Source: an uncultured Dorea sp. (GTDB lineage: Bacteria > Bacillota > Clostridia > Lachnospirales > Lachnospiraceae). Taken from it: DNA of 64,000 bases. Positions 49,436 through 57,396 of this stretch are shown here, one piece after another. The translations under genes were made by a program, and so were the position numbers. The notes beneath the pieces were generated by a model that was given only the letters and a program-made list of their open reading frames with translations, was not told where the DNA came from and ran no database searches. The DNA is taken from NCBI GenBank assembly GCA_947652615.1, contig CANTDX010000007.1, positions 1 through 64,000 of the forward strand. The letters run 5' to 3'. Each line of letters begins with the position of its first letter. Position 1 is the stretch's first letter.

Positions 49436-50499
49436 TATCTTGCGGCTGCTTCGATCAGATCGATGATCGTGTCAATGGAGTTCTGCTGCGGAGAATTCTT
49501 CATGGCATCTATGTAGGAGCTGCGGTTTTCATACAAATGTATGATGGAATCCAGAAGTACCTGATTAGTAAGTTCTTCTTCTTCCAGTACGACGCTGTAG
49601 CCCTGCCGTTCAAAAGAACGGGCATTGAGGATCTGATCGCCGCGGCTTGCATTGGCAGATAGCGGAATCAGAAGATTTGGCTTGTGCAGTGCGAGTAATT
49701 CGCAGATAGCATTGGCTCCGGCTCTGGAGATTACAAGCTCTGTCAGTGCGAACAGGTCTTTCAGTTCTTCCTTGACATATTCAAACTGCGCATAGCCGTC
49801 CAGGTCCTTGAGGGATTGATCTACCTTCCCTTTGCCGCAGAGATGGACGACCAGGAAAGACTTCAGAAGCTCGGGAAGGATGCCTCGGACAGCTTCATTG
49901 ACCGCTACAGAACCCAGACTTCCGCCGACGATCATGATTACAGGTTTGTCGGAAGTAAAATGCAGGAATTCTTTCGCTTTGTATTTGTCGCCGGACAACA
50001 ATTCCTGCCGAATCGGAGAACCTGTTAATACAGCCTTCCCTTCAGGCAGATGTTTTAGCGTCTCTGGGAAATTACAGCAGACTTTGGTCGCAGAAGGGAT
50101 GGATAGTTTGTTTGCAAGACCGGGGGTCATATCTGATTCATGAATGATCGTCGGCACATGGCGGCTCTTGCCTGCAAGAACGACAGGGACAGAGACAAAT
50201 CCGCCTTTGGAGAAGATCACATCAGGATCCAGGAGCTTGATAAGTTTCTTGGCTTCTCCAAGTCCTTTGATTACCCGGAAAGGATCAGTGAAGTTTTGCA
50301 CACTGAAATAGCGGCGCAGCTTTCCGGAAGAGATACCATGGTAGGGAATACCAAATTGTTCGATCAATTCCTTCTCAATGCCGTGGTAAGAGCCGATATA
50401 ATGGATATCGTATTGTAATTCTTTAAGGCGTGGAAGCAGAGCCAGATTCGGTGTTACATGGCCAGCGGTGCCGCCGCCAGTTAGGATAATGCGTTTCAT
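49435..50499 (-). CDS. murG: UDP-N-acetylglucosamine transferase MurG
   Basis: The 354-residue protein has GGGTAGHVTPNLAL at the start, YHGIEKELIEQ, FSKGGFVSVPVVLAG, HESDMTPGLANKLS and the UDP-GlcNAc-site SRAGANAICELLAL. MurG adds GlcNAc to lipid I at the inner face of the membrane to give lipid II. GGGAGGTC precedes the start. It is normally part of the mra/dcw cluster; here it is a single gene between a sigma factor and its probable partner. Confidence 0.95.
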   Translation of the reverse strand: MKRIILTGGGTAGHVTPNLALLPRLKELQYDIHYIGSYHGIEKELIEQFGIPYHGISSGKLRRYFSVQNFTDPFRVIKGLGEAKKLIKLLDPDVIFSKGGFVSVPVVLAGKSRHVPTIIHESDMTPGLANKLSIPSATKVCCNFPETLKHLPEGKAVLTGSPIRQELLSGDKYKAKEFLHFTSDKPVIMIVGGSLGSVAVNEAVRGILPELLKSFLVVHLCGKGKVDQSLKDLDGYAQFEYVKEELKDLFALTELVISRAGANAICELLALHKPNLLIPLSANASRGDQILNARSFERQGYSVVLEEEELTNQVLLDSIIHLYENRSSYIDAMKNSPQQNSIDTIIDLIEAAAR

Positions 50500-50617
50500 A
50501 ATGACCTCCCAATCTTGATAATGTATGAGAATATATATTTTGACATATGTGTTATAATTATATTATACGTTTACAGGTGATTTGGTCAAGAGAAAGAAGA
50601 AGATTTCAGGTTACAGT

Positions 50618-50780
50618 TCACACGGTTTGTTACTGTTCACACATACGGTGCTCACAGCAACGAATCCGGCCTGTATCAAGCTGCCTTACGGCAAGAGGCC
50701 GGATTCCTGTTCCGGTAATGTACTGGTCTGTGACCGTGCAGCGTGGTGCACGGTCCAGGGGTGAACAATAACTCACACGG
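50618..50780 (+). mobile_element. MITE-like palindromic element
   Basis: Terminal inverted repeats GTTACTGTTCAC (50629-50640) and GTGAACAATAAC (50761-50772) match at 11 of 12 positions. They enclose two strong hairpins: GAATCCGGCC/GGCCGGATTC (50662-50706) and GACCGTGCA/TGCACGGTC (50732-50755). TCACACGG stands on each side (50618-50625, 50773-50780) like a target duplication. It has no coding capacity. It fills most of the gap 50500-50842. Confidence 0.55.
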
Positions 50781-50842
50781 CGCCATGTGCTACACTATAT
50801 GGCAGCCGGTTATTAAGGTAACCACATGACTGATTATGAGGA

Positions 50843-51709
50843 ATGAGAATGAAGGAAAATATGGATCGACTGGAACAAGCAATAAGAGAAGAATTTGACA
50901 GAGCCGCAAGAGAGGAGGAGGCATCCATCCTGGAAGACGATAGTCTTGGTGTACCAGAAGGGGTGGAAGCAACTCTATTTGCGGGGATTAGCGAGAAGAT
51001 AGAAGCCATGAGACAAGAAGACTTGTATGCGAATATGTCAGAAGCGGATAAGAAAGCCCTTGAGATTGGGCGCAGGGTTATGGAGGAAGAAGCGAGAGAA
51101 GAGGCCAGGAGCAAGACGAGGCGGAAGAAAAGGCGGTTTCGGATGTATATCGGGCTTGCGGCAGCGTTGGTGTTGGCAATGGCTATTGGGGTGAATAGTT
51201 TGGGAGGACCGGAGAGGATAATACGGATGTTGACGCAGATAGTTGGGGATAGAGAGGTTGTGCAAGTGGATTCTGATAGAGATAATTTGATTTTGGTTAA
51301 AGAGAATGAAGAAGAGGCATATCAAAAAATTAAACAAGAGTTTGGGGTAGATCCTGTAAGAATTGTAGAACGACCGCAAAATATGAGATTTGTAAAAATG
51401 CAATTAGATTTAAAAATGCAAATTGCAGAAATAAGTTATAGTTACAATGATGAAGTTATAGTTTATCTAATAAACGCTTCTTTTGCGGGGAGTTCTTTGG
51501 GGATCGATGTAGAAGATGAAATTGTAGATAAATATGAAAAGAATATAAATGGTAATTTGATTCGAATTAAAGAGTATGAGATAGAAGAAACACATACAAC
51601 AAGATATTCATTAAATTTTAAATATAATGGCTTGGAATATTATTTAGTTGGAACGATGACAAAGGAAGAAATAGATATAATTGTAAATAATTTGTTTTTT
51701 TCTAAATAA
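50843..51709 (+). CDS. DUF4367 protein, probable membrane partner of the sigma factor
   Basis: The 288-residue protein has a charged cytoplasmic N-terminal part (Glu/Arg-rich, residues 1-100), one membrane segment (about 101-117) and an outer C-terminal domain, FVKMQLDLKMQIAEISYSYN and YLVGTMTKEEIDIIVNNLFF, the DUF4367 fold. Such proteins often sit next to ECF-like sigma factors in Clostridia as anti-sigma-like regulators. The C-terminal half is much more AT-rich than the N-terminal half. GAGGAATGAG lies before the start. Confidence 0.75.
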   Translation: MRMKENMDRLEQAIREEFDRAAREEEASILEDDSLGVPEGVEATLFAGISEKIEAMRQEDLYANMSEADKKALEIGRRVMEEEAREEARSKTRRKKRRFRMYIGLAAALVLAMAIGVNSLGGPERIIRMLTQIVGDREVVQVDSDRDNLILVKENEEEAYQKIKQEFGVDPVRIVERPQNMRFVKMQLDLKMQIAEISYSYNDEVIVYLINASFAGSSLGIDVEDEIVDKYEKNINGNLIRIKEYEIEETHTTRYSLNFKYNGLEYYLVGTMTKEEIDIIVNNLFFSK

Positions 51710-51782
51710 TTGCGTCAGTTTTTATCTAATTATGTGTTTATACTTATGAGGGTAAAAATGAGGAAATGGAGGTGAAAGTAAG

Positions 51783-52259
51783 ATGAAAAAGAAAATAGTG
51801 TCTGCAGGTTATGCGATTGTATTGACGGTATGCATGCTACTTTTAACCGTTTGTAATACAAAAGCTGCATCAGAAGACCCTATTTTGGATGGCTCTTATT
51901 TAACGTATGATGAAGAATCTATAGGGTATACTGCTCCAGTAACCAGAGGAGAAGATTATCTTACAGGTTATTCTAAATGTGTACGATTAGGCCCAGGAAA
52001 GATTTATGCAGGAGGCACTACAATTGCGACACATACTGTAGCAAGTGTACAAGTTGCTGTTATGGTAGAACGTGCAAAAAAAGGTGATACAGAATGGACG
52101 TTTTACACTAGTTGGCAAAAAGAAAATCTGAATGCCGATCGAGTAGGTTCAAATCGCACTTTAGAGGTGGAGGGGGGTTATTACTATCGAGTTAGGTCTC
52201 TTCATGCTGCGAATAGTGATATGAGTAGCTCCTTCACCAATGGTGTTTATGTTGAATAA
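51783..52259 (+). CDS. Secreted DUF6147 protein
   Basis: The 158-residue protein has a clear signal peptide (residues 1-29, cleaved near NTKAAS) and a small beta-rich body: SYLTYDEESIGYTAPVTRG, AGGTTIATHTVASVQVAVMV, GGYYYRVRSLHAAN. This matches DUF6147 secreted proteins of gut Firmicutes. The role is unknown. It is AT-rich, begins after GGAGGTG, and follows the DUF4367 gene, so it may be exported under sigma-factor control. Confidence 0.8.
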   Translation: MKKKIVSAGYAIVLTVCMLLLTVCNTKAASEDPILDGSYLTYDEESIGYTAPVTRGEDYLTGYSKCVRLGPGKIYAGGTTIATHTVASVQVAVMVERAKKGDTEWTFYTSWQKENLNADRVGSNRTLEVEGGYYYRVRSLHAANSDMSSSFTNGVYVE

Positions 52260-52401
52260 TCCAAAGTCATCTGTCCAGAGTGTTAAAAAATAAGAAAACC
52301 AATGTAGTACATTAAAAACTGAATATTGAAAAAAATGCAATCTGAGGACGGGAGTCCGAAAAAAAACAAAAGACTTAGCGGAAAAAACAAAAGAAACCGT
52401 T

Positions 52402-52538
52402 CGGGAAGATTGTGGGAAGTACCGCATCCGGTGCAAAATAGGAAACTATTAATTTGATTTCGACCTTACATTTGAGAAACCGTAGGCCCACGAAACGGGT
52501 CAAAGTCGTCGTATGCGGTACTTCACACAGTCTTCCCG
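52402..52538. repeat. Long imperfect inverted repeat in a gene-free gap
   Basis: Left arm CGGGAAGATTGTGGGAAGTA... (52402-52430) and right arm ending ...CAGTCTTCCCG (52510-52538) match at about 26 of 29 positions as reverse complements, 79 bases apart. GAAACCGT occurs beside the left arm and again in the middle. The gap 52260-52691 has no gene. It may be a small insertion element or an RNA hairpin. Confidence 0.55.
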
Positions 52539-52691
52539 GACATAGGAACGTACAGTAAGACAAAAGGGATATGGAGCAATGCTCTGTGTCCCTTTCCGCT
52601 TTTTATATGGATGTTTGCGGAATTCTGCTTCTCGAGATTGGTTGAAGTAAGGTGTTGATTCTAGTATAATGAAAGTGACGGTGAGAGTCAA

Positions 52692-53735
52692 TTGAAGGCA
52701 GACACAATTACCAAAGATTATATATCGGACAGAGAGATATTCTCTGACGTATTTAACTATTATATATATGGCGGACAGCAGGTGATTGCACCGGAACAGT
52801 TAGAAGAACGGGATCCTACAGAGATCGCGCTTCCATACGGAGCGGATGGAGCGGCAGTGCCGGTACAGAAGTTCCGGGATGCGCAGAAGTTGTGTGTGGT
52901 GATGACAGATGGGAAACTGGAATATGTGATCTGCGGAGCGGAAGCTCAAGCGAGAATCCACAATGCGATGGCAGTCCGGAATAATCTCTACGATGCACTG
53001 GAATATGCCGGACAGGTGAGTGAAGCAGCAAAGTCCCATCACAAAGCGATGCAGAAGGAGAGAGAGCAGAAACAGGAAACAGGTGAAGAGAATACAGAAG
53101 AAGAGAATATAAAAGATGGGAAGAAAACGCCGGATTCCCACGAGTTCTTAAGTGGGTTCTGGAATGAAGATAGATTAATCCCGTCGGTAACAGTGACCAT
53201 ATATTTTGGTGCGGACGAGTGGACGGGACCGCGGAGCTTGTTAGAAATGATGGAAGTGGACGACCCGAAGGTAAAGGCGTGTTTGAATGATTATAAGCTG
53301 CATGTGATCGCGCCGGCACAGATGTCGGATGAAGAGATCGGGAAATTGCATTCCAGTCTCCGGGAGGTACTGCTATTTATCAAGTATTCGAAGAATAAAG
53401 AAGAGTTGGATCGAATCCTGAGAGAAAATGAGGAGCGGTTCAAAGAAGTGGAGAGAAGGGCGGTAGATGTAATCGAAGTAATGACGAATACCCAGCTGAA
53501 ATATGAAGAAAGAGAGGGGAAAGTAGACATGTGTCAAGCAATCCGAGAAATGAGAATAGATGCAGAAAGAGAAGGAGAGTTAAGAGGCGAACAGAAAGGT
53601 GAACTGAAAAAAGCGCAGGAAGCCGCCAGAAACTTTTATAATTTGGGAATAGAAGTAGAGAAAATCGCACAAGGCTTAGGTTATGCCGTCGAAACGGTCA
53701 AAGGCTGGGTAGGCTTAAGACCGGAAAGAAATTAG
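52692..53735 (+). CDS. Rpn/PD-(D/E)XK nuclease family protein, copy 1
   Basis: The 347-residue protein starts at TTG after GGTGAGAG. It has the N-terminal PD-(D/E)XK pattern of Rpn-type recombination-promoting nucleases/putative transposases: DREIFSDVFNYYIYGGQQ, IAPEQLEERD, then YVICGAEAQARIHNAMAVRN. The Lys/Glu-rich middle and a C-terminal Glu-rich coil follow, with EREGELRGEQKGELKK before a helix-turn-helix-like end (GLGYAVETVKGWVG). A nearly identical copy follows 41 bases downstream. Confidence 0.85.
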   Translation: MKADTITKDYISDREIFSDVFNYYIYGGQQVIAPEQLEERDPTEIALPYGADGAAVPVQKFRDAQKLCVVMTDGKLEYVICGAEAQARIHNAMAVRNNLYDALEYAGQVSEAAKSHHKAMQKEREQKQETGEENTEEENIKDGKKTPDSHEFLSGFWNEDRLIPSVTVTIYFGADEWTGPRSLLEMMEVDDPKVKACLNDYKLHVIAPAQMSDEEIGKLHSSLREVLLFIKYSKNKEELDRILRENEERFKEVERRAVDVIEVMTNTQLKYEEREGKVDMCQAIREMRIDAEREGELRGEQKGELKKAQEAARNFYNLGIEVEKIAQGLGYAVETVKGWVGLRPERN

Positions 53736-53776
53736 AGAGTTTTCACGCGGAAGGTTGGAAAGGCGGTGAGAGTCAA

Positions 53777-54796
53777 TTGAAGGCAGATACAATTACCAAA
53801 GATTATATATCGGACAGAGAGATATTCTCTGACGTATTTAACTATTATATATATGGCGGACAGCAGGTGATTGCACCGGAACAGTTAGAAGAACGGGATC
53901 CTACAGAGATCGCGCTTCCATACGGAGCGGATGGAGCGGCAGTGCCGGTACAGAAGTTCCGGGATGCGCAGAAGTTGTGTGTGGTGATGACAGATGGGAA
54001 ACTGGAATATGTGATCTGCGGAGCGGAAGCTCAAGCGAGAATCCACAATGCGATGGCAGTCCGGAATAATCTCTACGATGCACTGGAATATGCCGGACAG
54101 GTGAGTGAAGCAGCAAAGTCCCATCACAAAGCGATGCAGAAGGAGAGAGAGCAGAAACAGGAAACAGGTGAAGAGAATACAGAAGAAGAGAATATAAAAG
54201 ATGGGAAGAAAACGCCGGATTCCCACGAGTTCTTAAGTGGGTTCTGGAATGAAGATAGATTAATCCCGTCGGTAACAGTGACCATATATTTTGGTGCGGA
54301 CGAGTGGACGGGACCGCGGAGCTTGTTAGAAATGATGGAAGTGGACGACCCGAAGGTAAAGGCGTGTTTGAATGATTATAAGCTGCATGTGATCGCGCCG
54401 GCACAGATGTCGGATGAAGAGATCGGGAAATTGCATTCCAGTCTCCGGGAGGTACTGCTATTTATCAAGTATTCGAAGAATAAAGAAGAGTTGGATCGAA
54501 TCCTGAGAGAAAATGAGGAGCGGTTCAAGGAAGTGGAACGAAGAGCGGTAGATGTAATCGAAGTAATGACGAATACCCAATTGAAGTATGAAGAAAGAGA
54601 GGGGAAAGTAGACGTGTGCCAAGCAATCCGAGAGATGAGAATAGATGCAGAGAGAAATGGGGAACTGAAAAAAGCGCAGGAAGCCGCCAGAAACTTTTAT
54701 AATTTGGGAATAGAAGTAGAGAAAATCGCACAAGGCTTAGGCTATGCCGCCGAAACGGTCAAGAGCTGGGTCGGCTTGTTGCCGGAGAAGCCATAG
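53777..54796 (+). CDS. Rpn/PD-(D/E)XK nuclease family protein, copy 2
   Basis: The 339-residue protein is a tandem duplicate of the previous gene, shifted 1085 bases. The start (TTG) and the ribosome site GGTGAGAG are the same. About 750 bases of coding sequence are identical apart from one early base; changes begin at about 54529. The C-terminal coil is shorter (ERNGELKK), lacking eight residues of copy 1. This repeat-length variation is a known trait of Rpn C-terminal regions. It ends before a perfect terminator. Confidence 0.85.
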   Translation: MKADTITKDYISDREIFSDVFNYYIYGGQQVIAPEQLEERDPTEIALPYGADGAAVPVQKFRDAQKLCVVMTDGKLEYVICGAEAQARIHNAMAVRNNLYDALEYAGQVSEAAKSHHKAMQKEREQKQETGEENTEEENIKDGKKTPDSHEFLSGFWNEDRLIPSVTVTIYFGADEWTGPRSLLEMMEVDDPKVKACLNDYKLHVIAPAQMSDEEIGKLHSSLREVLLFIKYSKNKEELDRILRENEERFKEVERRAVDVIEVMTNTQLKYEEREGKVDVCQAIREMRIDAERNGELKKAQEAARNFYNLGIEVEKIAQGLGYAAETVKSWVGLLPEKP

Positions 54797-54806
54797 GCTC
54801 ACTTGG

Positions 54807-54846
54807 CTGCAAAAAGCCCGTAAGACGAGCCGAAGGCTTTTTGCAG
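54807..54846 (+). terminator. Terminator after the Rpn pair
   Basis: A perfect 12-bp stem, CTGCAAAAAGCC / GGCTTTTTGCAG, has a 16-nt loop. T-run and A-run lie inside the stem, so it may act on both strands. Confidence 0.75.
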
Positions 54847-54867
54847 ACGTATTCTGTGAGGGAGATA

Positions 54868-55110
54868 TCATTCTCCGATTGCCTGTCTGAGAGCCTTGGC
54901 AAGCTGGTCCGGGCAGGATGTTGGTTTATTTCCGCAGGTTATTCCTTCCATGCGGGAGATAGCGTCATGCACGTTCATGTCAACGACAAGGCTTGCGATT
55001 CCCTGAGTATTGCCGTTGCATCCTCCGACAAATTCTACGTTCTTAATAATATCTCCGTCCACATCTACCCTGATTAGCTGTGAACAGACACCAGATGGTC
55101 TAAAATCCAT
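54868..55110 (-). CDS. TSCPD-domain protein (TIGR03905 type)
   Basis: The protein has 80 residues from the ATG at 55110 (AAGGAGG upstream). The motif GVCSQLIRVDVDGDIIKNVE, GGCNGNTQGI and TSCPDQLAKAL fits the TSCPD family, which is related to the C-terminal domain of some class II ribonucleotide reductases and has conserved Cys residues. The role is unknown; a metal or thiol function is likely. Confidence 0.87.
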   Translation of the reverse strand: MDFRPSGVCSQLIRVDVDGDIIKNVEFVGGCNGNTQGIASLVVDMNVHDAISRMEGITCGNKPTSCPDQLAKALRQAIGE

Positions 55111-55174
55111 ATCAATAAGCCTCCTTATAAATATTTTATCCACAGAGATTATAACAAAAATGTCTTTTAAAATC

Positions 55175-55240
55175 TATACCCATTTGGGTATCCCGTAATA
55201 CATGCCCTTGACAGGGCGGGCGGACTTCGTCCGATAAGGT
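55175..55240 (+). repeat. Dispersed repeat, copy B
   Basis: The core ATGCCCTTGACAGGGCGGGC, with left flank TATACCCA...GTAATAC, matches copy A at 3473. The right part GGACTTCGTCCGATAAGG matches copy C. It stands between the TSCPD gene and the nucleosidase gene. Confidence 0.6.
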
Positions 55241-55323
55241 ATATCTATTCAGATATTTCATATTGCGTTATGTTTACAGAATGTGCTAATCTGGTAAGAG
55301 TACGAAAGGAGGAAATGAGGACA

Positions 55324-56016
55324 ATGATAGGAATTATCGGAGCAATGGAGGAAGAGGTTGCAGCATTGAAGGAGGTTATGGAGGTTCAAGAGACGGTGGA
55401 GCAGGCGTCTATGGTCTTCTGCAGGGGGATTCTGTGCGGCAAAGAGGCAGTCGTAGTGAGAAGCGGGATCGGCAAGGTGAACGCGGGGATCTGTGCGCAG
55501 ATTCTTGTGGATAGATTTCATGCGGACGTGCTGATCAATACAGGGATTGCCGGTTCACTGGATGCGAGGATTGATATCGGGGATATGGTGATCTCTACGG
55601 ATGCGCTGCATCACGATATGGATGCAACGCAGTTTGGCTATCCGGTCGGCCAGGTTCCAAGGATGGAGGTTCTATCCTTCGCGGCAGACAAGGAGCTGGT
55701 GAAGAAGGCGGTGGAGGCCAACGAGAAGGCGAACCCGGATATCCATACATTTACAGGGCGGGTCGCAAGCGGCGATCAGTTTATCGCGTCCAAAGAGGTT
55801 AAGGAGAATATTGTGAAGAATTTCCAACCGCTCTGCGTTGAGATGGAAGGGGCGGGGATTGCCCAGGCAGCGTACTTGAATAAAGTTTCGTATGTCATAA
55901 TACGTGCCATTTCGGACAAAGCTGACAATAGTGCGACCATGGATTACCCGGCCTTCGAGCGGCAGGCAATTGCCCACAGTGTAAGGCTTGTGAAGGAATT
56001 GCTGCCTGTTATATAG
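55324..56016 (+). CDS. mtnN: 5'-methylthioadenosine/S-adenosylhomocysteine nucleosidase
   Basis: The protein has 230 residues from ATG 55324, chosen because the family starts IGIIGAMEEEVAALK; an ATG at 55315 is also in frame and closer to AGGAGG. Landmarks are VVRSGIGKVNAGIC, NTGIAGSLDARI, ASGDQFIAS, VEMEGAGIAQAAYLN and AISDKADNS with the catalytic Asp. It splits MTA and SAH to adenine and the thioribose sugars, in the methionine salvage and methylation cycles and AI-2 formation. Confidence 0.93.
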   Translation: MIGIIGAMEEEVAALKEVMEVQETVEQASMVFCRGILCGKEAVVVRSGIGKVNAGICAQILVDRFHADVLINTGIAGSLDARIDIGDMVISTDALHHDMDATQFGYPVGQVPRMEVLSFAADKELVKKAVEANEKANPDIHTFTGRVASGDQFIASKEVKENIVKNFQPLCVEMEGAGIAQAAYLNKVSYVIIRAISDKADNSATMDYPAFERQAIAHSVRLVKELLPVI

Positions 56017-56145
56017 AAGGAAGACCTTCCAGGATATTTTCGGAAATGACAGATTATCCCATGGAAGGATGCGGAATCTGTAGAACGGTTTTTGTGCTCT
56101 CCTTTTGAATTTCGGTTATAATTCTAATCAAAAGGAGGGTTTTTT

Positions 56146-57312
56146 ATGTTAGAGACAATGTTGGACAGGCACATCATATTCGTGCTTATGGGAATTCTGG
56201 CAGCCGTAGGAATTATAAGTAAATGTATTGCGAATGTCGCATTGAAACGGCTGATTCGGGCAGCGGGAAATATGAATAAGAGTACCCACCCGCTGATGCG
56301 CCTGGTACGTGCCAAATTCGAGCATGTCAGTATGATCAGCGACAAGGTGGAGAATGTAAGAGTATTTGTGGACAAGTATCTGTATGAATATAAGGTGCTT
56401 GGGGTGAGGCTTCACAGTTGGAGACGGATGGAGAAATCAGCAGCGGGTCTGTGTCTGCTGGCGGGCGCAGCGGGGGCTTGGGTTGAATACAGCATAAATG
56501 GAATGAGCAACGCGGTGTGGAAGACCGGAGCGGGCGGAGGCGGACTTGCCGCGATCGTATTCCTGGTTCATCTGATGACGGATGAGAAGTATCAGATGGA
56601 AGCCGTAAGAAATTATATGGTGGATTATCTGGAGAATGTATGCCGCCATAAGTATGAGAAGACGAACCAGAAGGAGATCAAGATCCTGGCACAGGAAGGA
56701 ACGGCGGCAGATTTTACCAGTATGCCGGCGGATGACCAGGGGAAGAGCTCTGAACATGCGGGCAAGGCGTATGGAGGAAAGAGTCAGGAGGATGCCGGCA
56801 AGATATATGAGAACAGGACGCAGGAAGAAGCTGAGCCGCTTTTTGCGGCAAAGACCCGGGAGCCGGACGAAGAGGTCTATGCTACGAGGAAGCGTGAGCC
56901 AATGAAGGGCCAGAGCGCCGTGAGTGCATTTCTTGCAGCGGAGCTGAAAGCAGAGGAGGCCGAACGGGAGGAAGAGCAGGATACATACCGGGCGGCGAAG
57001 ACGGGTAAGAGTGCAGAGATATATCATGCCGCAGGGTTGGAGGTGGGCGAGGTCGCCAGCGCTTTTCGCGTCGCAGAGCCGGCGCCGGAAGAGAATATCG
57101 TCGAGCTTCCCAAACCAGAGAAGGTCAGAGAACCTGTCAGGGAGGCGCTGGCAGCGGCCGTATCGGATTCGGGAGATTATGCGGGTCAGACCAGAAGCGC
57201 CGCACAGCGCCCGGCTATGGCGAAGGAGAAGAAGCCAAGAAGAGAACGCCCGGCGGAGGAGGCAGACAGGGATGTTGTGATCCGGCGGATATTAGAAGAG
57301 TTTATGGCGTAA
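56146..57312 (+). CDS. Membrane protein with long charged cytoplasmic tail, unknown function
   Basis: The 388-residue protein has a first membrane segment (about 10-30) and two more around 103-145 (AAGLCLLAGAAGAWVEYS and GGGLAAIVFLVHLM). A tail of some 200 residues follows, rich in Ala, Glu, Lys and Arg, with REP/KREP-like repeats and a basic end. I recognise no named family; similar proteins seem confined to Lachnospiraceae-type genomes. GGAGGG precedes the start. It lies directly before pgi, which has its own promoter. Confidence 0.65.
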   Translation: MLETMLDRHIIFVLMGILAAVGIISKCIANVALKRLIRAAGNMNKSTHPLMRLVRAKFEHVSMISDKVENVRVFVDKYLYEYKVLGVRLHSWRRMEKSAAGLCLLAGAAGAWVEYSINGMSNAVWKTGAGGGGLAAIVFLVHLMTDEKYQMEAVRNYMVDYLENVCRHKYEKTNQKEIKILAQEGTAADFTSMPADDQGKSSEHAGKAYGGKSQEDAGKIYENRTQEEAEPLFAAKTREPDEEVYATRKREPMKGQSAVSAFLAAELKAEEAEREEEQDTYRAAKTGKSAEIYHAAGLEVGEVASAFRVAEPAPEENIVELPKPEKVREPVREALAAAVSDSGDYAGQTRSAAQRPAMAKEKKPRRERPAEEADRDVVIRRILEEFMA

Positions 57313-57330
57313 ACCGGATGTTTGGGACAG

Positions 57331-57359
57331 TTGACGAAATCTTCCTGATTTGGTAAAAT
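57331..57359 (+). promoter_or_regulatory. Promoter of pgi
   Basis: TTGACG (57331-57336), a 17-base spacer and TAAAAT (57354-57359), 37 bases before the pgi start. Confidence 0.65.
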
Positions 57360-57396
57360 ATCTATTATACTTTTAATAGAAGGAAGGAGCCCGAAT

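Noticed and set aside
50590-50780. Repeats before the DUF4367 gene as a CRISPR array
   Set aside because: The repeats are inverted and unequal, there are no regularly spaced direct repeats, and no cas genes are present.
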